Assembly (NCBI RefSeq): GCF_000455125.1
Contig: NZ_AUWR01000047.1
Span: forward strand, 1 to 64,000
DNA from: Mycobacterium sp. UM_WGJ
GTDB lineage: Bacteria > Actinomycetota > Actinomycetes > Mycobacteriales > Mycobacteriaceae
Length of the DNA: 64,000 bases
Reading direction: 5' to 3'
Shown here: in pieces, positions 15,777-24,435 of the stretch
Position numbering within the stretch: position 1 is the stretch's first letter
Layout of the letters: every line of letters begins with the position of its first letter
Notes under the pieces: generated by a model
Database searches by the model: none
What the model was told of the DNA's origin: nothing
The model's input: the letters and a program-made list of their open reading frames with translations, nothing else
Program-made: the position numbers and the translations under genes

Positions 15777-17378
15777 TCAGCGGGTGGACTTGATCACCTG
15801 GGCGAAGGTGAACTGCCAGCGTTCGACGACGTGAAAGTGCAGCGCGTGCAGCATCTGGCCGTCGGGGGTACGCGCGAACCGGGTGCCCGCCGGCAACTTC
15901 ACGGCGCGCTGATGGGCCGGCAGGCTGCGGTCGTGATCGGTGATCGTCCAGATCGTCGCGCAGCGGTCGAACTGATCTTTCAGTGCCCACACCGCCAGGT
16001 GGCCGTCCCACAACCGCCCCAGGGTTTGGCGGTGCGGCCCCAGGCCGGGGTCGGTCAGCTTCGCGAACGCCTCGGGACGCGCGGCGGTCAGCGCCCGGAT
16101 CGGGCCGGGCAGCCACCGGGTGGTGTTGTCGATCATCAGGCAGTCCCCGGGCTGGGCGTGCGCGACGATCACGTCGGCCACCGCGCTGTAGTCCCAGCCC
16201 TTCTCTTTGGTGTAGCGATCGCGTTGATTGACAACGTAATTGGGCGCTGCGGCGATCGCCAACAGGGCGACGACGCCGATCACGGCGCGGCGCGAAGTGG
16301 CGAGCGTGGTGATCGCGATCGCCAGCGCGATCGCCATCGCCGGAGCCGTGCAGATCAAATACCGCGGGTAGTAAACGGGTTTCACCACCACCGAATAGGC
16401 CAGCGTGGCCAGGGTCGGGATGAGCATCCAGGCCGCGCACAGCGCCGCCAGCCGCCGCGTATCGGGATCGGGGGACCGGCGGGTGCCGTTCCGAACGGCG
16501 ACCACGGCGCCGGCGAGCCCCAGCCACGCCAGGATCGCGAACGGCACACTGCTGTCGAAGTACTGCTGCTGGACGATCTCGATGACGGTGTGCGGGTTCA
16601 GCGGCCGAATCCAGGCGACCTGGCGGATCTGCCCCTGGCTGAACCAGAGGAACGGGGCCAGCGCGGCCAACGCGGCACCGGCCGCCACGGCCCACCTTCG
16701 CCGCGCGGAGTCGTCGGTTCGCAGCCGTCGCAGCGCCACTGCGTGTACCGCAACCATCAGCACGGTGAAGGTGTTCAGCAGCGTCGCCGCCACGACTGCC
16801 ACGGCGTAGCCCACCCACAGTCGCACCGTGTTACGCCGGGCCGCGGTCACCCACAGCACGGTGAGCCAGACGGCGGCCATCGCCGAGAACGCGTACGGGC
16901 GCGCCTCGACGCCGGCCCACGTCATGCGCGGCAATATCGCGTAAAGCGCACCGGCGCACACCGATACCTGCCGGCCGGTGAACCCGCGGGACAGCACCAC
17001 CACGCCGGCGGTCCCCAGGCCGACCGCCAGACTGCTCGGCACCCGCGACCAGAATTCGGTCGCGGGGAAGACCGCGAACCAGCCGTGCATCACCAGGTAG
17101 TACAGCCCGTGTACCGCGTCGATGTGGGTGAGCAATCGCCACAGTTCCGGCAGGGAGCGGTGCGTCGACGCCGAGATGGTGGCGGCCTCGTCGAACCACA
17201 GCGACGGCCGGCTCGCGCCGATGACGCTGATCAACGTTGCGGCGACGGCGATTACGGCCGCATCCGGTGAGCGCGGTGGACGCCGGGGCGGGGCCGCATC
17301 GGTACGCACCGGGGCCGGGCTCAATACCTGGCTCAACGGCGTGCGTTGTCGGTAGCGGTGACGGTGATGACATTCCAC
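15777..17378 (-). CDS. capA: GT-C type mannosyltransferase, LAM capping enzyme (Rv1635c/CapA-like)
   Basis: A 533-residue polytopic membrane glycosyltransferase using polyprenyl-phospho-mannose. After a cytoplasmic N-terminus comes the first helix and the luminal SLWFDEAATISAS loop, whose DE pair is the GT-C catalytic signature; EARPYAFSAMAAVW and YYPRYLICTAPAMAI are further family blocks. H37Rv Rv1635c in the same position adds the first mannose cap to lipoarabinomannan. The first 35 residues from the GTG at 17378 are poorly conserved-looking (His/Arg/Pro-rich), and the real start may be internal. It converges on arsR with only 6 bp between stops, marking the edge of the arsenic insertion. 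Confidence 0.82.
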   Translation of the reverse strand: MECHHRHRYRQRTPLSQVLSPAPVRTDAAPPRRPPRSPDAAVIAVAATLISVIGASRPSLWFDEAATISASTHRSLPELWRLLTHIDAVHGLYYLVMHGWFAVFPATEFWSRVPSSLAVGLGTAGVVVLSRGFTGRQVSVCAGALYAILPRMTWAGVEARPYAFSAMAAVWLTVLWVTAARRNTVRLWVGYAVAVVAATLLNTFTVLMVAVHAVALRRLRTDDSARRRWAVAAGAALAALAPFLWFSQGQIRQVAWIRPLNPHTVIEIVQQQYFDSSVPFAILAWLGLAGAVVAVRNGTRRSPDPDTRRLAALCAAWMLIPTLATLAYSVVVKPVYYPRYLICTAPAMAIALAIAITTLATSRRAVIGVVALLAIAAAPNYVVNQRDRYTKEKGWDYSAVADVIVAHAQPGDCLMIDNTTRWLPGPIRALTAARPEAFAKLTDPGLGPHRQTLGRLWDGHLAVWALKDQFDRCATIWTITDHDRSLPAHQRAVKLPAGTRFARTPDGQMLHALHFHVVERWQFTFAQVIKSTR

Positions 17379-17531
17379 GCTACCGGTGGACCCGGCATGT
17401 CAGCTACGTCACGAGGGCGGGCAAACGGGGCCTTCTGGCCGGTCAGGCGGCTGTGCGCGCCGCGCCGCAAACGACATGTGACGTCAATCGCCCCCATCGG
17501 GGCCGTCGACGCGTTAGGGTCGCGATGGCTT

Positions 17532-17566
17532 AATTTGCGAACAGGCGATCAATGCACCGGGAGGGT
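17532..17566 (+). promoter_or_regulatory. putative promoter and ribosome-binding site of the USP gene
   Basis: In the 193-bp capA-usp divergent gap, TAATTT (17532-17537) is a plausible -10 hexamer in an otherwise GC-rich region, and GGGAGGG near 17560-17566 is a good Shine-Dalgarno in front of the ATG at 17572. A TGTGACGTCA-like string upstream recalls half a CRP site but lacks the second half. Confidence 0.35.
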
Positions 17567-17571
17567 TACCA

Positions 17572-18018
17572 ATGAGCGGCTACAAGACCGTGGTGGTCGG
17601 TACGGACGGCTCGGACTCGTCGCTGCGCGCCGTCGACCGCGCGGCTCACCTGGCGTCCGGTGAGGGCGCCAAGGTCGTCATCGCCACCGCCTACCTACCG
17701 CACGCCGACGACCCCCGCGCCGCCGACGCGCTGAAGGACGAGGGCTACAAGGCCTCAGGCAACGCCCCGATCTACGCCATCCTCAAGGAGGCCAAGGAGC
17801 GGGCCATCGCGGCCGGCGCCAACGAGGTCGAAGAGAAGGCCATCGTCGGTGCCCCGGTCGATGCGCTGGTGGAGCTGGCCGAGTCGGTCAAGGCCGACCT
17901 GCTGGTGGTCGGCAACGTCGGCTTGAGCACCATCGCCGGGCGGCTGCTCGGTTCGGTGCCGGCCAACGTGTCGCGGCGCTCCAAGATCGACGTGCTGATC
18001 GTCCACACCACCGGCTAA
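17572..18018 (+). CDS. universal stress protein, cAMP-binding type (Rv1636-like)
   Basis: A 148-residue single-domain USP. It begins VVVGTDGSDSSLRAVDRAA and carries the nucleotide-binding signature G-x2-G-x9-G-S/T as GNVGLSTIAGRLLGSVPANV near residues 117-136. The M. tuberculosis ortholog Rv1636 binds cAMP with unusual preference and is abundant, acting as a cytosolic cAMP sink; sequence identity over the binding loop is very high here. A class III cyclase (Rv1647-like) is encoded 16 kb away in the same window. Monocistronic: its own RBS, and the next gene starts 154 bp later in a sequence of different composition. Confidence 0.93.
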   Translation: MSGYKTVVVGTDGSDSSLRAVDRAAHLASGEGAKVVIATAYLPHADDPRAADALKDEGYKASGNAPIYAILKEAKERAIAAGANEVEEKAIVGAPVDALVELAESVKADLLVVGNVGLSTIAGRLLGSVPANVSRRSKIDVLIVHTTG

Positions 18019-18095
18019 CCGGCGGGGAGATTCACCAATCCCGTTCGCGCCAACGGAGGCCCAGCGTCACGGGCGCCCGGCACGCTGAACTGTAT

Positions 18096-18118
18096 GGTGT
18101 AGTTTCAGGTGTTGTTTC
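18096..18118 (+). promoter_or_regulatory. direct repeat, candidate operator of the RES/Xre module
   Basis: Two 11-bp direct repeats, GGTGTAGTTTC and GGTGTTGTTTC, lie one base apart (period 12) about 60 bp upstream of the antitoxin ATG. ACTGTAT at 18089 and ATACAGT at 18148 also form a widely spaced inverted pair around the promoter zone. Toxin-antitoxin operators commonly have this repeated form; binding is untested. Confidence 0.35.
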
Positions 18119-18172
18119 CAGTGGGCTTAGTGGTAGCCTTACGGTGGATACAGTCCATCTGGAGGTCGCAGA

Positions 18173-18568
18173 ATGTCTGTTTTAACAGCCAGCGCTGCTG
18201 AGAAGCTCGATTTCGAGGCAACAACCCGTCCAATTCGTGAAATCGCCAGCTACCTGCAGGAAGCAGTCGGACAACGAATCGCCGCGGCCCTCGCGGGACT
18301 GGCCGATGTAAAGCAGATCGGCCGATACGCGCGGGTAGGCGGCCCGGAACCACACGATGTAACCGAACGCAGGCTGCGTGAGGGCTACAAAGTTGTCCGA
18401 ATGCTTGTTGATGCGTACGACGACAAGACTGCTCGGGCCTGGTTGTTTGGCACAAACACACGCCTCGACGATCGGGCGCCAGTTGAAGTTCTCGGCGCCG
18501 CGTCCGACACGGCTGATTTCGCGATGGTCGTGCAAGCGGCTAGACAGGTCGCTAGCTTTCAGGCGTGA
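18173..18568 (+). CDS. Xre/MbcA/ParS-type antitoxin (DUF2384)
   Basis: A 131-residue antitoxin of a type II RES/Xre module. An Xre-like helix-turn-helix core covers about residues 28-70 (LQEAVGQRIAAAL through RRLREGYKVV), and the C-terminal toxin-binding domain contains ARAWLFGTNTRLDDRAPVEVL, the DUF2384 signature also seen in M. tuberculosis MbcA (Rv1990c). A GGAGGT Shine-Dalgarno lies 6 nt before the ATG. The stop overlaps the toxin GTG (GTGA), the usual coupling. Base composition is visibly less GC-rich than the flanking core genes and the module is absent from the H37Rv locus, so it was probably acquired. Confidence 0.85.
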   Translation: MSVLTASAAEKLDFEATTRPIREIASYLQEAVGQRIAAALAGLADVKQIGRYARVGGPEPHDVTERRLREGYKVVRMLVDAYDDKTARAWLFGTNTRLDDRAPVEVLGAASDTADFAMVVQAARQVASFQA

Positions 18569-19356
18569 CCAGAGCCGGCTCCGAACTGCTGTTGTGGCGA
18601 GTTGGCTACCACGCAAGTCCACTTGGATTCACGCCGCGCGAGCTGTACAGCTTCAGTCATCGCTTCGATGACATTCACCACCGCTTCCGTACTCTCTATC
18701 TGGCGGACTTGCCCGAAACCTGCCTCCGGGAGGTGCTGGCAGACCTCCGGCCAAATCTTGGTGCCAAGCTCAGGCATATCGCGAGATACGGGCCCGAAGC
18801 GGCTGAAGACTTCGCCTCGGAACCGGTGACTGCAAGCTGGCGTCGTCAGATAGAAGACAGGCACGTCCCGCTTTTGGTCGCACATGGAATGGACCACCTT
18901 GATCTGCACGAAATCACGACGAGTCGTCGCCTGGTTACCCAGACGATTGCTGGTGAGCTCTACGACGGCGGTGTAGCCGCCGTGAGGTTCTTGTCTCGGC
19001 TTGACGCTCAACCTTGTGTGGCCCTATTTGAGGGCCGCGGAGCCGCGGACCTCGTGGGTGAGATCATTCCTCTGACCGACCCCGCTCCCGGTCCGCTTCT
19101 CACTGTCACGACTGAATGGAATCTGGAACTGGAGGCCTCTACCGAGCCGCCGGGGGCTACCAGCCCCGTTCGCGCCACTCCGCCAGGTGCGGACGCTCCA
19201 CGCCCAGAACGGTGTCATCACCGTGCCCGGGGTAGACGATGGTGTCGTCGCCGAACCGGTCGAACACCTTGCGGCTCACGTCGCCAAGCAGGCGTTCGAA
19301 GTCCCCGGGCTGCCAGGTCTTTCCGACACCGCCCGGAAACAGGCAGTCGCCGGTGA
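18565..19356 (+). CDS. RES-domain toxin (MbcT-like NAD+ degrading enzyme) with read-through tail
   Basis: RES toxins phosphorolyse or hydrolyse NAD+ and are neutralised by the Xre partner. The domain spans about residues 8-190: LLWRVGY at the start, SHRFDD then TLYLADLPETCLREVL (the conserved Tyr and Glu), and GVAAVRFLSRLDAQPCVALFEG near residues 139-158 with the conserved serine. The sequence from about residue 195 is arginine-rich and antisense to the last 200 bp of the convergent MBL hydrolase gene; it looks like translation past a lost native stop at the right edge of the inserted module. The functional protein is probably about 195 residues plus a non-homologous tail of roughly 68. Confidence 0.8.
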   Translation: MTRAGSELLLWRVGYHASPLGFTPRELYSFSHRFDDIHHRFRTLYLADLPETCLREVLADLRPNLGAKLRHIARYGPEAAEDFASEPVTASWRRQIEDRHVPLLVAHGMDHLDLHEITTSRRLVTQTIAGELYDGGVAAVRFLSRLDAQPCVALFEGRGAADLVGEIIPLTDPAPGPLLTVTTEWNLELEASTEPPGATSPVRATPPGADAPRPERCHHRARGRRWCRRRTGRTPCGSRRQAGVRSPRAARSFRHRPETGSRR

Positions 19357-19843
19357 ACAGCTGGGTCACCCCACCGGTGGCCGCGCCGTCCAGGGCTAGC
19401 GCCACCGAACCCTCGGTGTGCCCTTGCAGGTGGATCACGTCGAAGCTCAGATCGCCGACGGTCACGGTGTCGCCGTCGGCCAGGATGCGATCCGGGGCGA
19501 CCGGCAGCGGCTCGGCGTCCAGGGCGTGTGCGGCGGTCGGCGCCCCGGTAGCCTCGGCCACCGCGGTCAGCGCCTGCCAGTGGTCGAAGTGCTGGTGGCT
19601 GGTGACGATCAGCGCCACGTCCGGGGCGTGCTCGCGTACCAGCGCCACCAGGTTCTCGGCGTCGTTGGCCGCGTCGATCAGCAGCGTCTTGCCGGTGTTG
19701 GTGCACGTCACCAGGTAGGCGTTGTTGTCCATCGGGCCCACCGAGGTCTTGATGATGGTGGCCCCGGGCAGGGTGCGCCGTGCCGCGGTTCCGGGTTCGA
19801 CGTGTCCGGTGTAGGTGTCGTCTACCGCGATCTGGGAGGTCAT
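19157..19843 (-). CDS. metallo-beta-lactamase-fold hydrolase (glyoxalase II-like, Rv1637c-like)
   Basis: A 228-residue cytosolic hydrolase with a binuclear metal site. Motif 1 is TSHQHFDHW, giving the HxHxDH ligands (HQHFDH); the later ligands are QGHTEGS, FTGDCLFPGG and YPGHGDD. This is the hydroxyacylglutathione-hydrolase branch; in mycobacteria the thiol would be mycothiol, which is an inference. The ATG at 19843 (MTSQIAVDDTY) was chosen because the frame upstream runs antisense through uvrA. It diverges from uvrA with 57 bp between starts, a gap that holds the uvrA damage promoter. Confidence 0.88.
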   Translation of the reverse strand: MTSQIAVDDTYTGHVEPGTAARRTLPGATIIKTSVGPMDNNAYLVTCTNTGKTLLIDAANDAENLVALVREHAPDVALIVTSHQHFDHWQALTAVAEATGAPTAAHALDAEPLPVAPDRILADGDTVTVGDLSFDVIHLQGHTEGSVALALDGAATGGVTQLFTGDCLFPGGVGKTWQPGDFERLLGDVSRKVFDRFGDDTIVYPGHGDDTVLGVERPHLAEWRERGW

Positions 19844-19871
19844 GACCGTCACGGTACTGGCCCTGACCTGG

Positions 19872-19894
19872 TTGTCGGTAGCGCCACCTAGCAT
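19872..19894 (+). promoter_or_regulatory. RecA-independent DNA-damage promoter (PafBC-type) of uvrA
   Basis: TTGTCGGTA (19872-19880), 8 nt, then TAGCAT (19889-19894) match the RecA-NDp consensus TTGTCRGTG-N8-TAnnnT at all but one position. The uvrA GTG begins 6 nt later, implying a leaderless transcript. This is the better of the two damage elements in the window; the other precedes uvrB. Confidence 0.82.
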
Positions 19895-19900
19895 GGACCC

Positions 19901-22807
19901 GTGGCTGACCGGCTGATCGTCAAGGGTGCGCGGGAACACAACCTGCGCAGTGTGGATCTGGACCTGCCGCGTGACGCGTTGATCGTGTTCACCGGGCTGT
20001 CGGGTTCGGGTAAATCCTCGCTGGCCTTCGACACCATCTTCGCCGAGGGTCAGCGTCGCTACGTCGAATCCCTGTCGGCCTACGCCCGCCAGTTCCTGGG
20101 CCAGATGGACAAGCCGGACGTCGACTTCATCGAGGGCCTGTCGCCGGCGGTCTCCATCGACCAGAAGTCCACCAACCGCAACCCGCGCTCGACGGTCGGC
20201 ACCATCACCGAGGTCTATGACTACCTGCGGCTGCTCTACGCCCGCGCCGGGACCCCGCACTGCCCGGTCTGTGGCGAGCGGATCGCCCGCCAGACCCCGC
20301 AGCAGATCGTCGACCAGGTGCTGGCCATGGACGAGGGCCTGCGCTTTCAGGTGCTGGCGCCGGTGGTGCGCACCCGCAAGGGGGAGTTCGCCGACCTCTT
20401 CGAGAAGCTGAACACCCAGGGCTACAGCCGGGTGCGGGTGGACGGCGTGGTGCATTCGCTGACCGATCCGCCCAAGCTCAAGAAGCAGGAGAAGCACGAC
20501 ATCGAGGTGGTCGTCGACCGCCTCACCGTCAAGGAGTCGGCCAAGCAGCGGCTCACCGACTCGGTGGAGACCGCGCTGGGCCTGGCCGACGGCATCGTGG
20601 TGCTGGAATTCGTCGACCGCGATGACGATCACCCCCATCGCGAGCAGCGGTTCTCCGAGAAGCTGGCCTGCCCCAACGGGCACGCGCTCTCGGTCGACGA
20701 CCTGGAGCCGCGGTCGTTCTCGTTCAACTCCCCGTACGGGGCCTGCCCGGAGTGCGTGGGCCTGGGCATCCGCAAGGAGGTCGACGCCGACCTGGTGGTG
20801 CCCGACCCGGACCGAACCCTGGCCGAGGGCGCGGTGGTGCCCTGGTCGATGGGCCCCACCAGCGAGTACTTCACCCGGATGATGGCCAGCCTCGGTGAGG
20901 CGATGGGCTTCGACGTCGACACCCCGTGGCGCAAACTGCCGGCCAAGGCCCGCAGGGCGATCCTGGAGGGCTCCGACGAGCAGGTGCACGTGCGCTACCG
21001 TAACCGCTACGGCCGGACCCGCTCGTACTACACCGATTTCGAAGGTGTGATGGCGTTCCTGCAACGCAAGATGGAGCAGACCGAATCCGAGCAGATGAAG
21101 GACCGCTACGCCGGGTTCATGCGGGACGTGCCGTGCCCGGAATGCGCCGGAACCCGGCTCAAGCCCGAGATCCTGGCGGTGACGCTGGCCGCCGGCGGCT
21201 ACGGCAGTAAATCCATTGCGCAGGTGAGTGAGCTGTCGATCGCGGACTGCGCGGACTTCCTCAACGCCTTGACCCTGGGCGCGCGTGAGCAGGCCATCGC
21301 GGGGCAGGTGCTCAAAGAGATCCAGTCCCGGCTCAGCTTCCTGCTCGACGTCGGCCTGGAGTATCTGACCCTGTCCCGGGCCGCCGGAACCCTGTCCGGT
21401 GGTGAGGCGCAACGCATTCGGCTGGCCACCCAGATCGGGTCGGGTCTGGTCGGGGTGCTCTACGTGCTCGACGAGCCGTCGATCGGGCTGCATCAGCGCG
21501 ATAACCGGCGGCTGATCGAAACCCTGGTGCGGCTGCGCGATCTGGGCAACACCCTGATCGTCGTCGAGCATGACCTGGACACCATCGCGCACGCCGACTG
21601 GATCGTCGACATCGGCCCGGCGGCCGGCGAGCACGGCGGGCGGATCGTGCACAGCGGGCCCTACGCCGAGCTGTTGGCCAATGCGGATTCGATCACCGGC
21701 GCCTACCTCTCCGGCGCGAAAAGCATTGCGGTGCCCGAGGTCCGCCGGCCGGTGGACGCCAAGCGCCAACTCGGCGTGGTCGGCGCACGCGAGCACAACC
21801 TGTCCGGTGTGGACGTGGCGTTTCCGCTCGGGGTGCTCACCGCGGTCACCGGGGTGTCCGGCTCGGGCAAGTCGACCCTGGTCAACGACATTCTGGCGAC
21901 GGTGCTGGCCAACAAGCTCAACGGCGCCCGGCTGGTGCCCGGCCGGCACACCCGGATCACCGGACTCGATCACCTGGACAAGCTGGTGCGGGTGGACCAG
22001 TCACCGATCGGGCGCACACCGCGGTCCAACCCGGCCACCTACACCGGGGTGTTCGACAAGATCCGCACCCTGTTCGCCGCCACCACCGAGGCCAAGGTCC
22101 GCGGCTACCAACCCGGCCGGTTCTCGTTCAATGTCAAGGGCGGCCGCTGCGAGGCGTGCACCGGCGACGGCACCATCAAGATCGAGATGAACTTCCTGCC
22201 GGATGTCTATGTGCCCTGCGAGGTCTGCCACGGTGCCCGCTACAACCGGGAGACCCTGGAGGTGCACTACAAGGGCAAGACCATCGCCGAGGTGCTGGAC
22301 ATGTCGATCGAGGAGGCGGCGGAGTTCTTCGAGCCGATCACCGGCATCCACCGCTACCTGCGCACCCTGGTCGACGTCGGGCTGGGATATGTGCGGCTGG
22401 GCCAGCCGGCGCCGACGCTGTCCGGGGGAGAGGCGCAGCGGGTGAAGCTGGCCTCCGAACTGCAGAAGCGTTCCACCGGCCGGACGGTCTACATCCTCGA
22501 CGAGCCCACCACCGGCCTGCATTTCGAGGACATCGCCAAACTGCTGGGCGTCATCAACGGCCTGGTGGACAAGGGCAACACGGTGATCGTCATCGAGCAC
22601 AACCTCGACGTGATCAAGACCGCGGACTGGATCATCGACATGGGCCCCGAGGGCGGCGCCGGGGGTGGCACGGTGGTGGCCACCGGCACACCCGAGGACG
22701 TGGTGGCCGTGCCGGAGAGCTACACCGGCAAGTTCCTGGCCGAAATCCTGGGCGCACCGGCCAAACCCGCCAAGGCCGTGAAACGACGGCGTAAGGCCAG
22801 CGCGTAG
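19901..22807 (+). CDS. uvrA: excinuclease ABC subunit A
   Basis: Damage-sensing ABC ATPase of nucleotide excision repair, 968 residues, starting at GTG 19901 ([18 protein letters not shown]). Two ATP sites are complete: Walker [10 protein letters not shown] near residue 35 and GVSGSGKST near 652, signatures [15 protein letters not shown] and [15 protein letters not shown], and Walker [12 protein letters not shown] and [11 protein letters not shown]. Zinc-binding cysteine pairs occur as [24 protein letters not shown] and the C-terminal CEACTGDG...CEVCHGAR module. The C-terminal tail is lysine/arginine-rich, typical of mycobacteria. Damage-inducible promoter upstream. Confidence 0.98.
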   Translation: MADRLIVKGAREHNLRSVDLDLPRDALIVFTGLSGSGKSSLAFDTIFAEGQRRYVESLSAYARQFLGQMDKPDVDFIEGLSPAVSIDQKSTNRNPRSTVGTITEVYDYLRLLYARAGTPHCPVCGERIARQTPQQIVDQVLAMDEGLRFQVLAPVVRTRKGEFADLFEKLNTQGYSRVRVDGVVHSLTDPPKLKKQEKHDIEVVVDRLTVKESAKQRLTDSVETALGLADGIVVLEFVDRDDDHPHREQRFSEKLACPNGHALSVDDLEPRSFSFNSPYGACPECVGLGIRKEVDADLVVPDPDRTLAEGAVVPWSMGPTSEYFTRMMASLGEAMGFDVDTPWRKLPAKARRAILEGSDEQVHVRYRNRYGRTRSYYTDFEGVMAFLQRKMEQTESEQMKDRYAGFMRDVPCPECAGTRLKPEILAVTLAAGGYGSKSIAQVSELSIADCADFLNALTLGAREQAIAGQVLKEIQSRLSFLLDVGLEYLTLSRAAGTLSGGEAQRIRLATQIGSGLVGVLYVLDEPSIGLHQRDNRRLIETLVRLRDLGNTLIVVEHDLDTIAHADWIVDIGPAAGEHGGRIVHSGPYAELLANADSITGAYLSGAKSIAVPEVRRPVDAKRQLGVVGAREHNLSGVDVAFPLGVLTAVTGVSGSGKSTLVNDILATVLANKLNGARLVPGRHTRITGLDHLDKLVRVDQSPIGRTPRSNPATYTGVFDKIRTLFAATTEAKVRGYQPGRFSFNVKGGRCEACTGDGTIKIEMNFLPDVYVPCEVCHGARYNRETLEVHYKGKTIAEVLDMSIEEAAEFFEPITGIHRYLRTLVDVGLGYVRLGQPAPTLSGGEAQRVKLASELQKRSTGRTVYILDEPTTGLHFEDIAKLLGVINGLVDKGNTVIVIEHNLDVIKTADWIIDMGPEGGAGGGTVVATGTPEDVVAVPESYTGKFLAEILGAPAKPAKAVKRRRKASA

Positions 22808-22820
22808 GGTCCGGGCTGGG

Positions 22821-23462
22821 CTAAGCCGGTTCAGCGCCGAGGCTGACGCGCAGGTGCCGCACGACGGCGTCGGCGACAGTCTCGATCGGCTCGGTCTTGC
22901 CCGCAGCGACCCACTCGGTGAGCCAGATCTGTAAGGCCGAGATGACCAGTGCCGCAGCGATTCGCGGAGTCAGGTGGGTGATCTGACCCGCGTCCACCGC
23001 GATCTCGGCGGCTCGGGTGATCATGTCCATACCGGTTCGCCATGCCGCTCGTTGACCACCTCGGCCCAATTCGGCTGAGGCCGATGCCCAGCTCAGGCCC
23101 TCGTTGATGTGCAGCTGCAGAAAGTGCGGGTGTGCGGCGAAGAACTCCACCTCGGCACGTGCTCCGACCAGGATCGCCTCCAGCGGGGAGTCGATCGTGT
23201 CTGTGCGGAGGCGCACGGCGGCGACGAACTCCTGCATCCGCGCGGCGTTGAGGGCATCCCAGATCTCGTCTTTGCCACCGAAGTGCTTGTAGACCGTGGC
23301 CAGTGACACCCCGGCGGTCTTGGCGATGTCGCTCACCCGTGCGTCGGCGAAGCCGGTGCGGCTGAATTCGTACTCGGCTGCGGCCACGATCTGCTGCTGG
23401 TACATGGCCCTGCGTGCGTCGGCCAGGTCGGCGACCGGCGGCGTGGATCGGTTCGTTCCCAT
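22821..23462 (-). CDS. TetR-family transcriptional regulator
   Basis: A 213-residue repressor from the ATG at 23462, which has an AGGTGG Shine-Dalgarno about 8 nt upstream; a GTG at 23504 would add 14 residues. The helix-turn-helix is RVSDIAKTAGVSLATVYKHFGGKDEIWDAL near residues 45-75. The ligand-binding half (ALVISALQIWLTEWV) has no specific family I recognise. It is divergent from an emopamil-binding-like membrane protein gene, and a 37-bp near-perfect palindrome lies between them, so it almost certainly represses that neighbour and itself. Converges on uvrA, with 13 bp between stops. Confidence 0.85.
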   Translation of the reverse strand: MGTNRSTPPVADLADARRAMYQQQIVAAAEYEFSRTGFADARVSDIAKTAGVSLATVYKHFGGKDEIWDALNAARMQEFVAAVRLRTDTIDSPLEAILVGARAEVEFFAAHPHFLQLHINEGLSWASASAELGRGGQRAAWRTGMDMITRAAEIAVDAGQITHLTPRIAAALVISALQIWLTEWVAAGKTEPIETVADAVVRHLRVSLGAEPA

Positions 23463-23522
23463 GGCCGCCACCTGCTTTCGATCGACCGTTGGCTGAGTGT
23501 CCACGAGGTGCTACGGTGCCAC

Positions 23523-23559
23523 AGTAATGATGATTCTGTGTAACAGAATGATGATTACT
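23523..23559. promoter_or_regulatory. large TetR operator palindrome
   Basis: Left arm AGTAATGATGATTCTGT (23523-23539), spacer GTA, right arm ACAGAATGATGATTACT (23543-23559): inverted symmetry with two mismatches in 17 bp. The arms also contain the direct repeat AATGATGATT twice, so two overlapping dimers could bind. The site is strikingly AT-rich for this genome and lies midway between the divergent TetR and membrane-protein genes. Confidence 0.75.
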
Positions 23560-23592
23560 CGGGTGCTTGATCGGGACGGGAGAGGGGCGCCG

Positions 23593-24435
23593 ATGGCGAC
23601 CGCAGAGTTGAGCCGGGAAGACTCAGCGCAGATTTCGGCGACACTTCCGCGCTCGCGGGGACTGCGCATCGTCTGGATCGTGGCGTTCGGCTCGCTGGCC
23701 CTGGCGTTTCCGCTCTACAGCTACTTGGCATTTCACAGCGGCGTCGACCGCTCCGTCATCGCCGATGCCATGGTCGTGCAGGTGACCGCCGCCTACTTCC
23801 TGGGTATCTTCGCGGCATTCCTGCCGATACCGTCGCTTCGCACGTGGACCCGATTCCAACGCCTCCAAGCCGTCGTTCTGCCGTTCGTGATCTGTTCCTA
23901 CACAACGCATCTCACCTGGGAGCTCGGCTGGCTGATTCTGCACAAGGCGATCGCCGGTGCCCGCGATGCGGTGTGGGCGTATCCCTGGTGGAACTACATC
24001 GACGGCGGCGACCTGCGCTATCTGCACGCCGAACCCAACTTCTTGATGATCGAGGTGCTGTCGGTGATCAACGCCTGCGTGGGCGTCACCGGACTCGTCC
24101 TGCTGTTGCGGTCCAAGTTCACCGACTACCGGGGAACGCTGCTGGTCATGTCGACCGCCGTCACCCACACCGTGCTGACCTGGTACTACTACGGCACCGA
24201 GATCATCGCCGGCTTCCCGTCGACCAACACCGCCAGCTTCATGGATCTGGGCGTCAAGTTCATCCTGCTGAACGGCCCCTGGTTGATCGCGCCCTGGCTG
24301 GTACTGGCCTGGGGGTACGCGATGCTCAAGAAGCAGTTCACCGCTTCGGGAAACCACGCCGTCAGCGCTGTGCCGCCTTCACCAGCGGCGACGGGAACCG
24401 CGGCGGAACCCGCACCCCGTCCAGCCACGCGGTGA
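23593..24435 (+). CDS. EXPERA/emopamil-binding-protein-like membrane protein
   Basis: A 280-residue protein with six or seven predicted transmembrane helices. The ATG at 23593 has a GGGAGAGG ribosome-binding site; upstream in-frame starts would overlap the operator. Segments THLTWELGWLI, a polar LRYLHAEPNFLMIEVLSVINA helix, WYYYGTEI and FILLNGPWLIAPWLV resemble the emopamil-binding/EXPERA fold (sterol isomerase and sigma-2 receptor relatives), known in eukaryotes and in scattered actinobacteria. A sterol- or isoprenoid-related role is therefore possible but inferred. The final 25 residues are Pro/Ala-rich and overlap the convergent gene by 74 bp, so the tail may be read-through. Confidence 0.65.
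   Translation: MATAELSREDSAQISATLPRSRGLRIVWIVAFGSLALAFPLYSYLAFHSGVDRSVIADAMVVQVTAAYFLGIFAAFLPIPSLRTWTRFQRLQAVVLPFVICSYTTHLTWELGWLILHKAIAGARDAVWAYPWWNYIDGGDLRYLHAEPNFLMIEVLSVINACVGVTGLVLLLRSKFTDYRGTLLVMSTAVTHTVLTWYYYGTEIIAGFPSTNTASFMDLGVKFILLNGPWLIAPWLVLAWGYAMLKKQFTASGNHAVSAVPPSPAATGTAAEPAPRPATR

Noticed and set aside
17440-17530. CRP/cAMP receptor site upstream of the USP gene
   Set aside because: TGTGACGTCA has only one half of TGTGA-N6-TCACA; too weak to claim.
19157-21973. 938-codon frame joining the MBL hydrolase to a long upstream extension
   Set aside because: The extension is antisense to uvrA; the hydrolase fold starts at the ATG at 19843.
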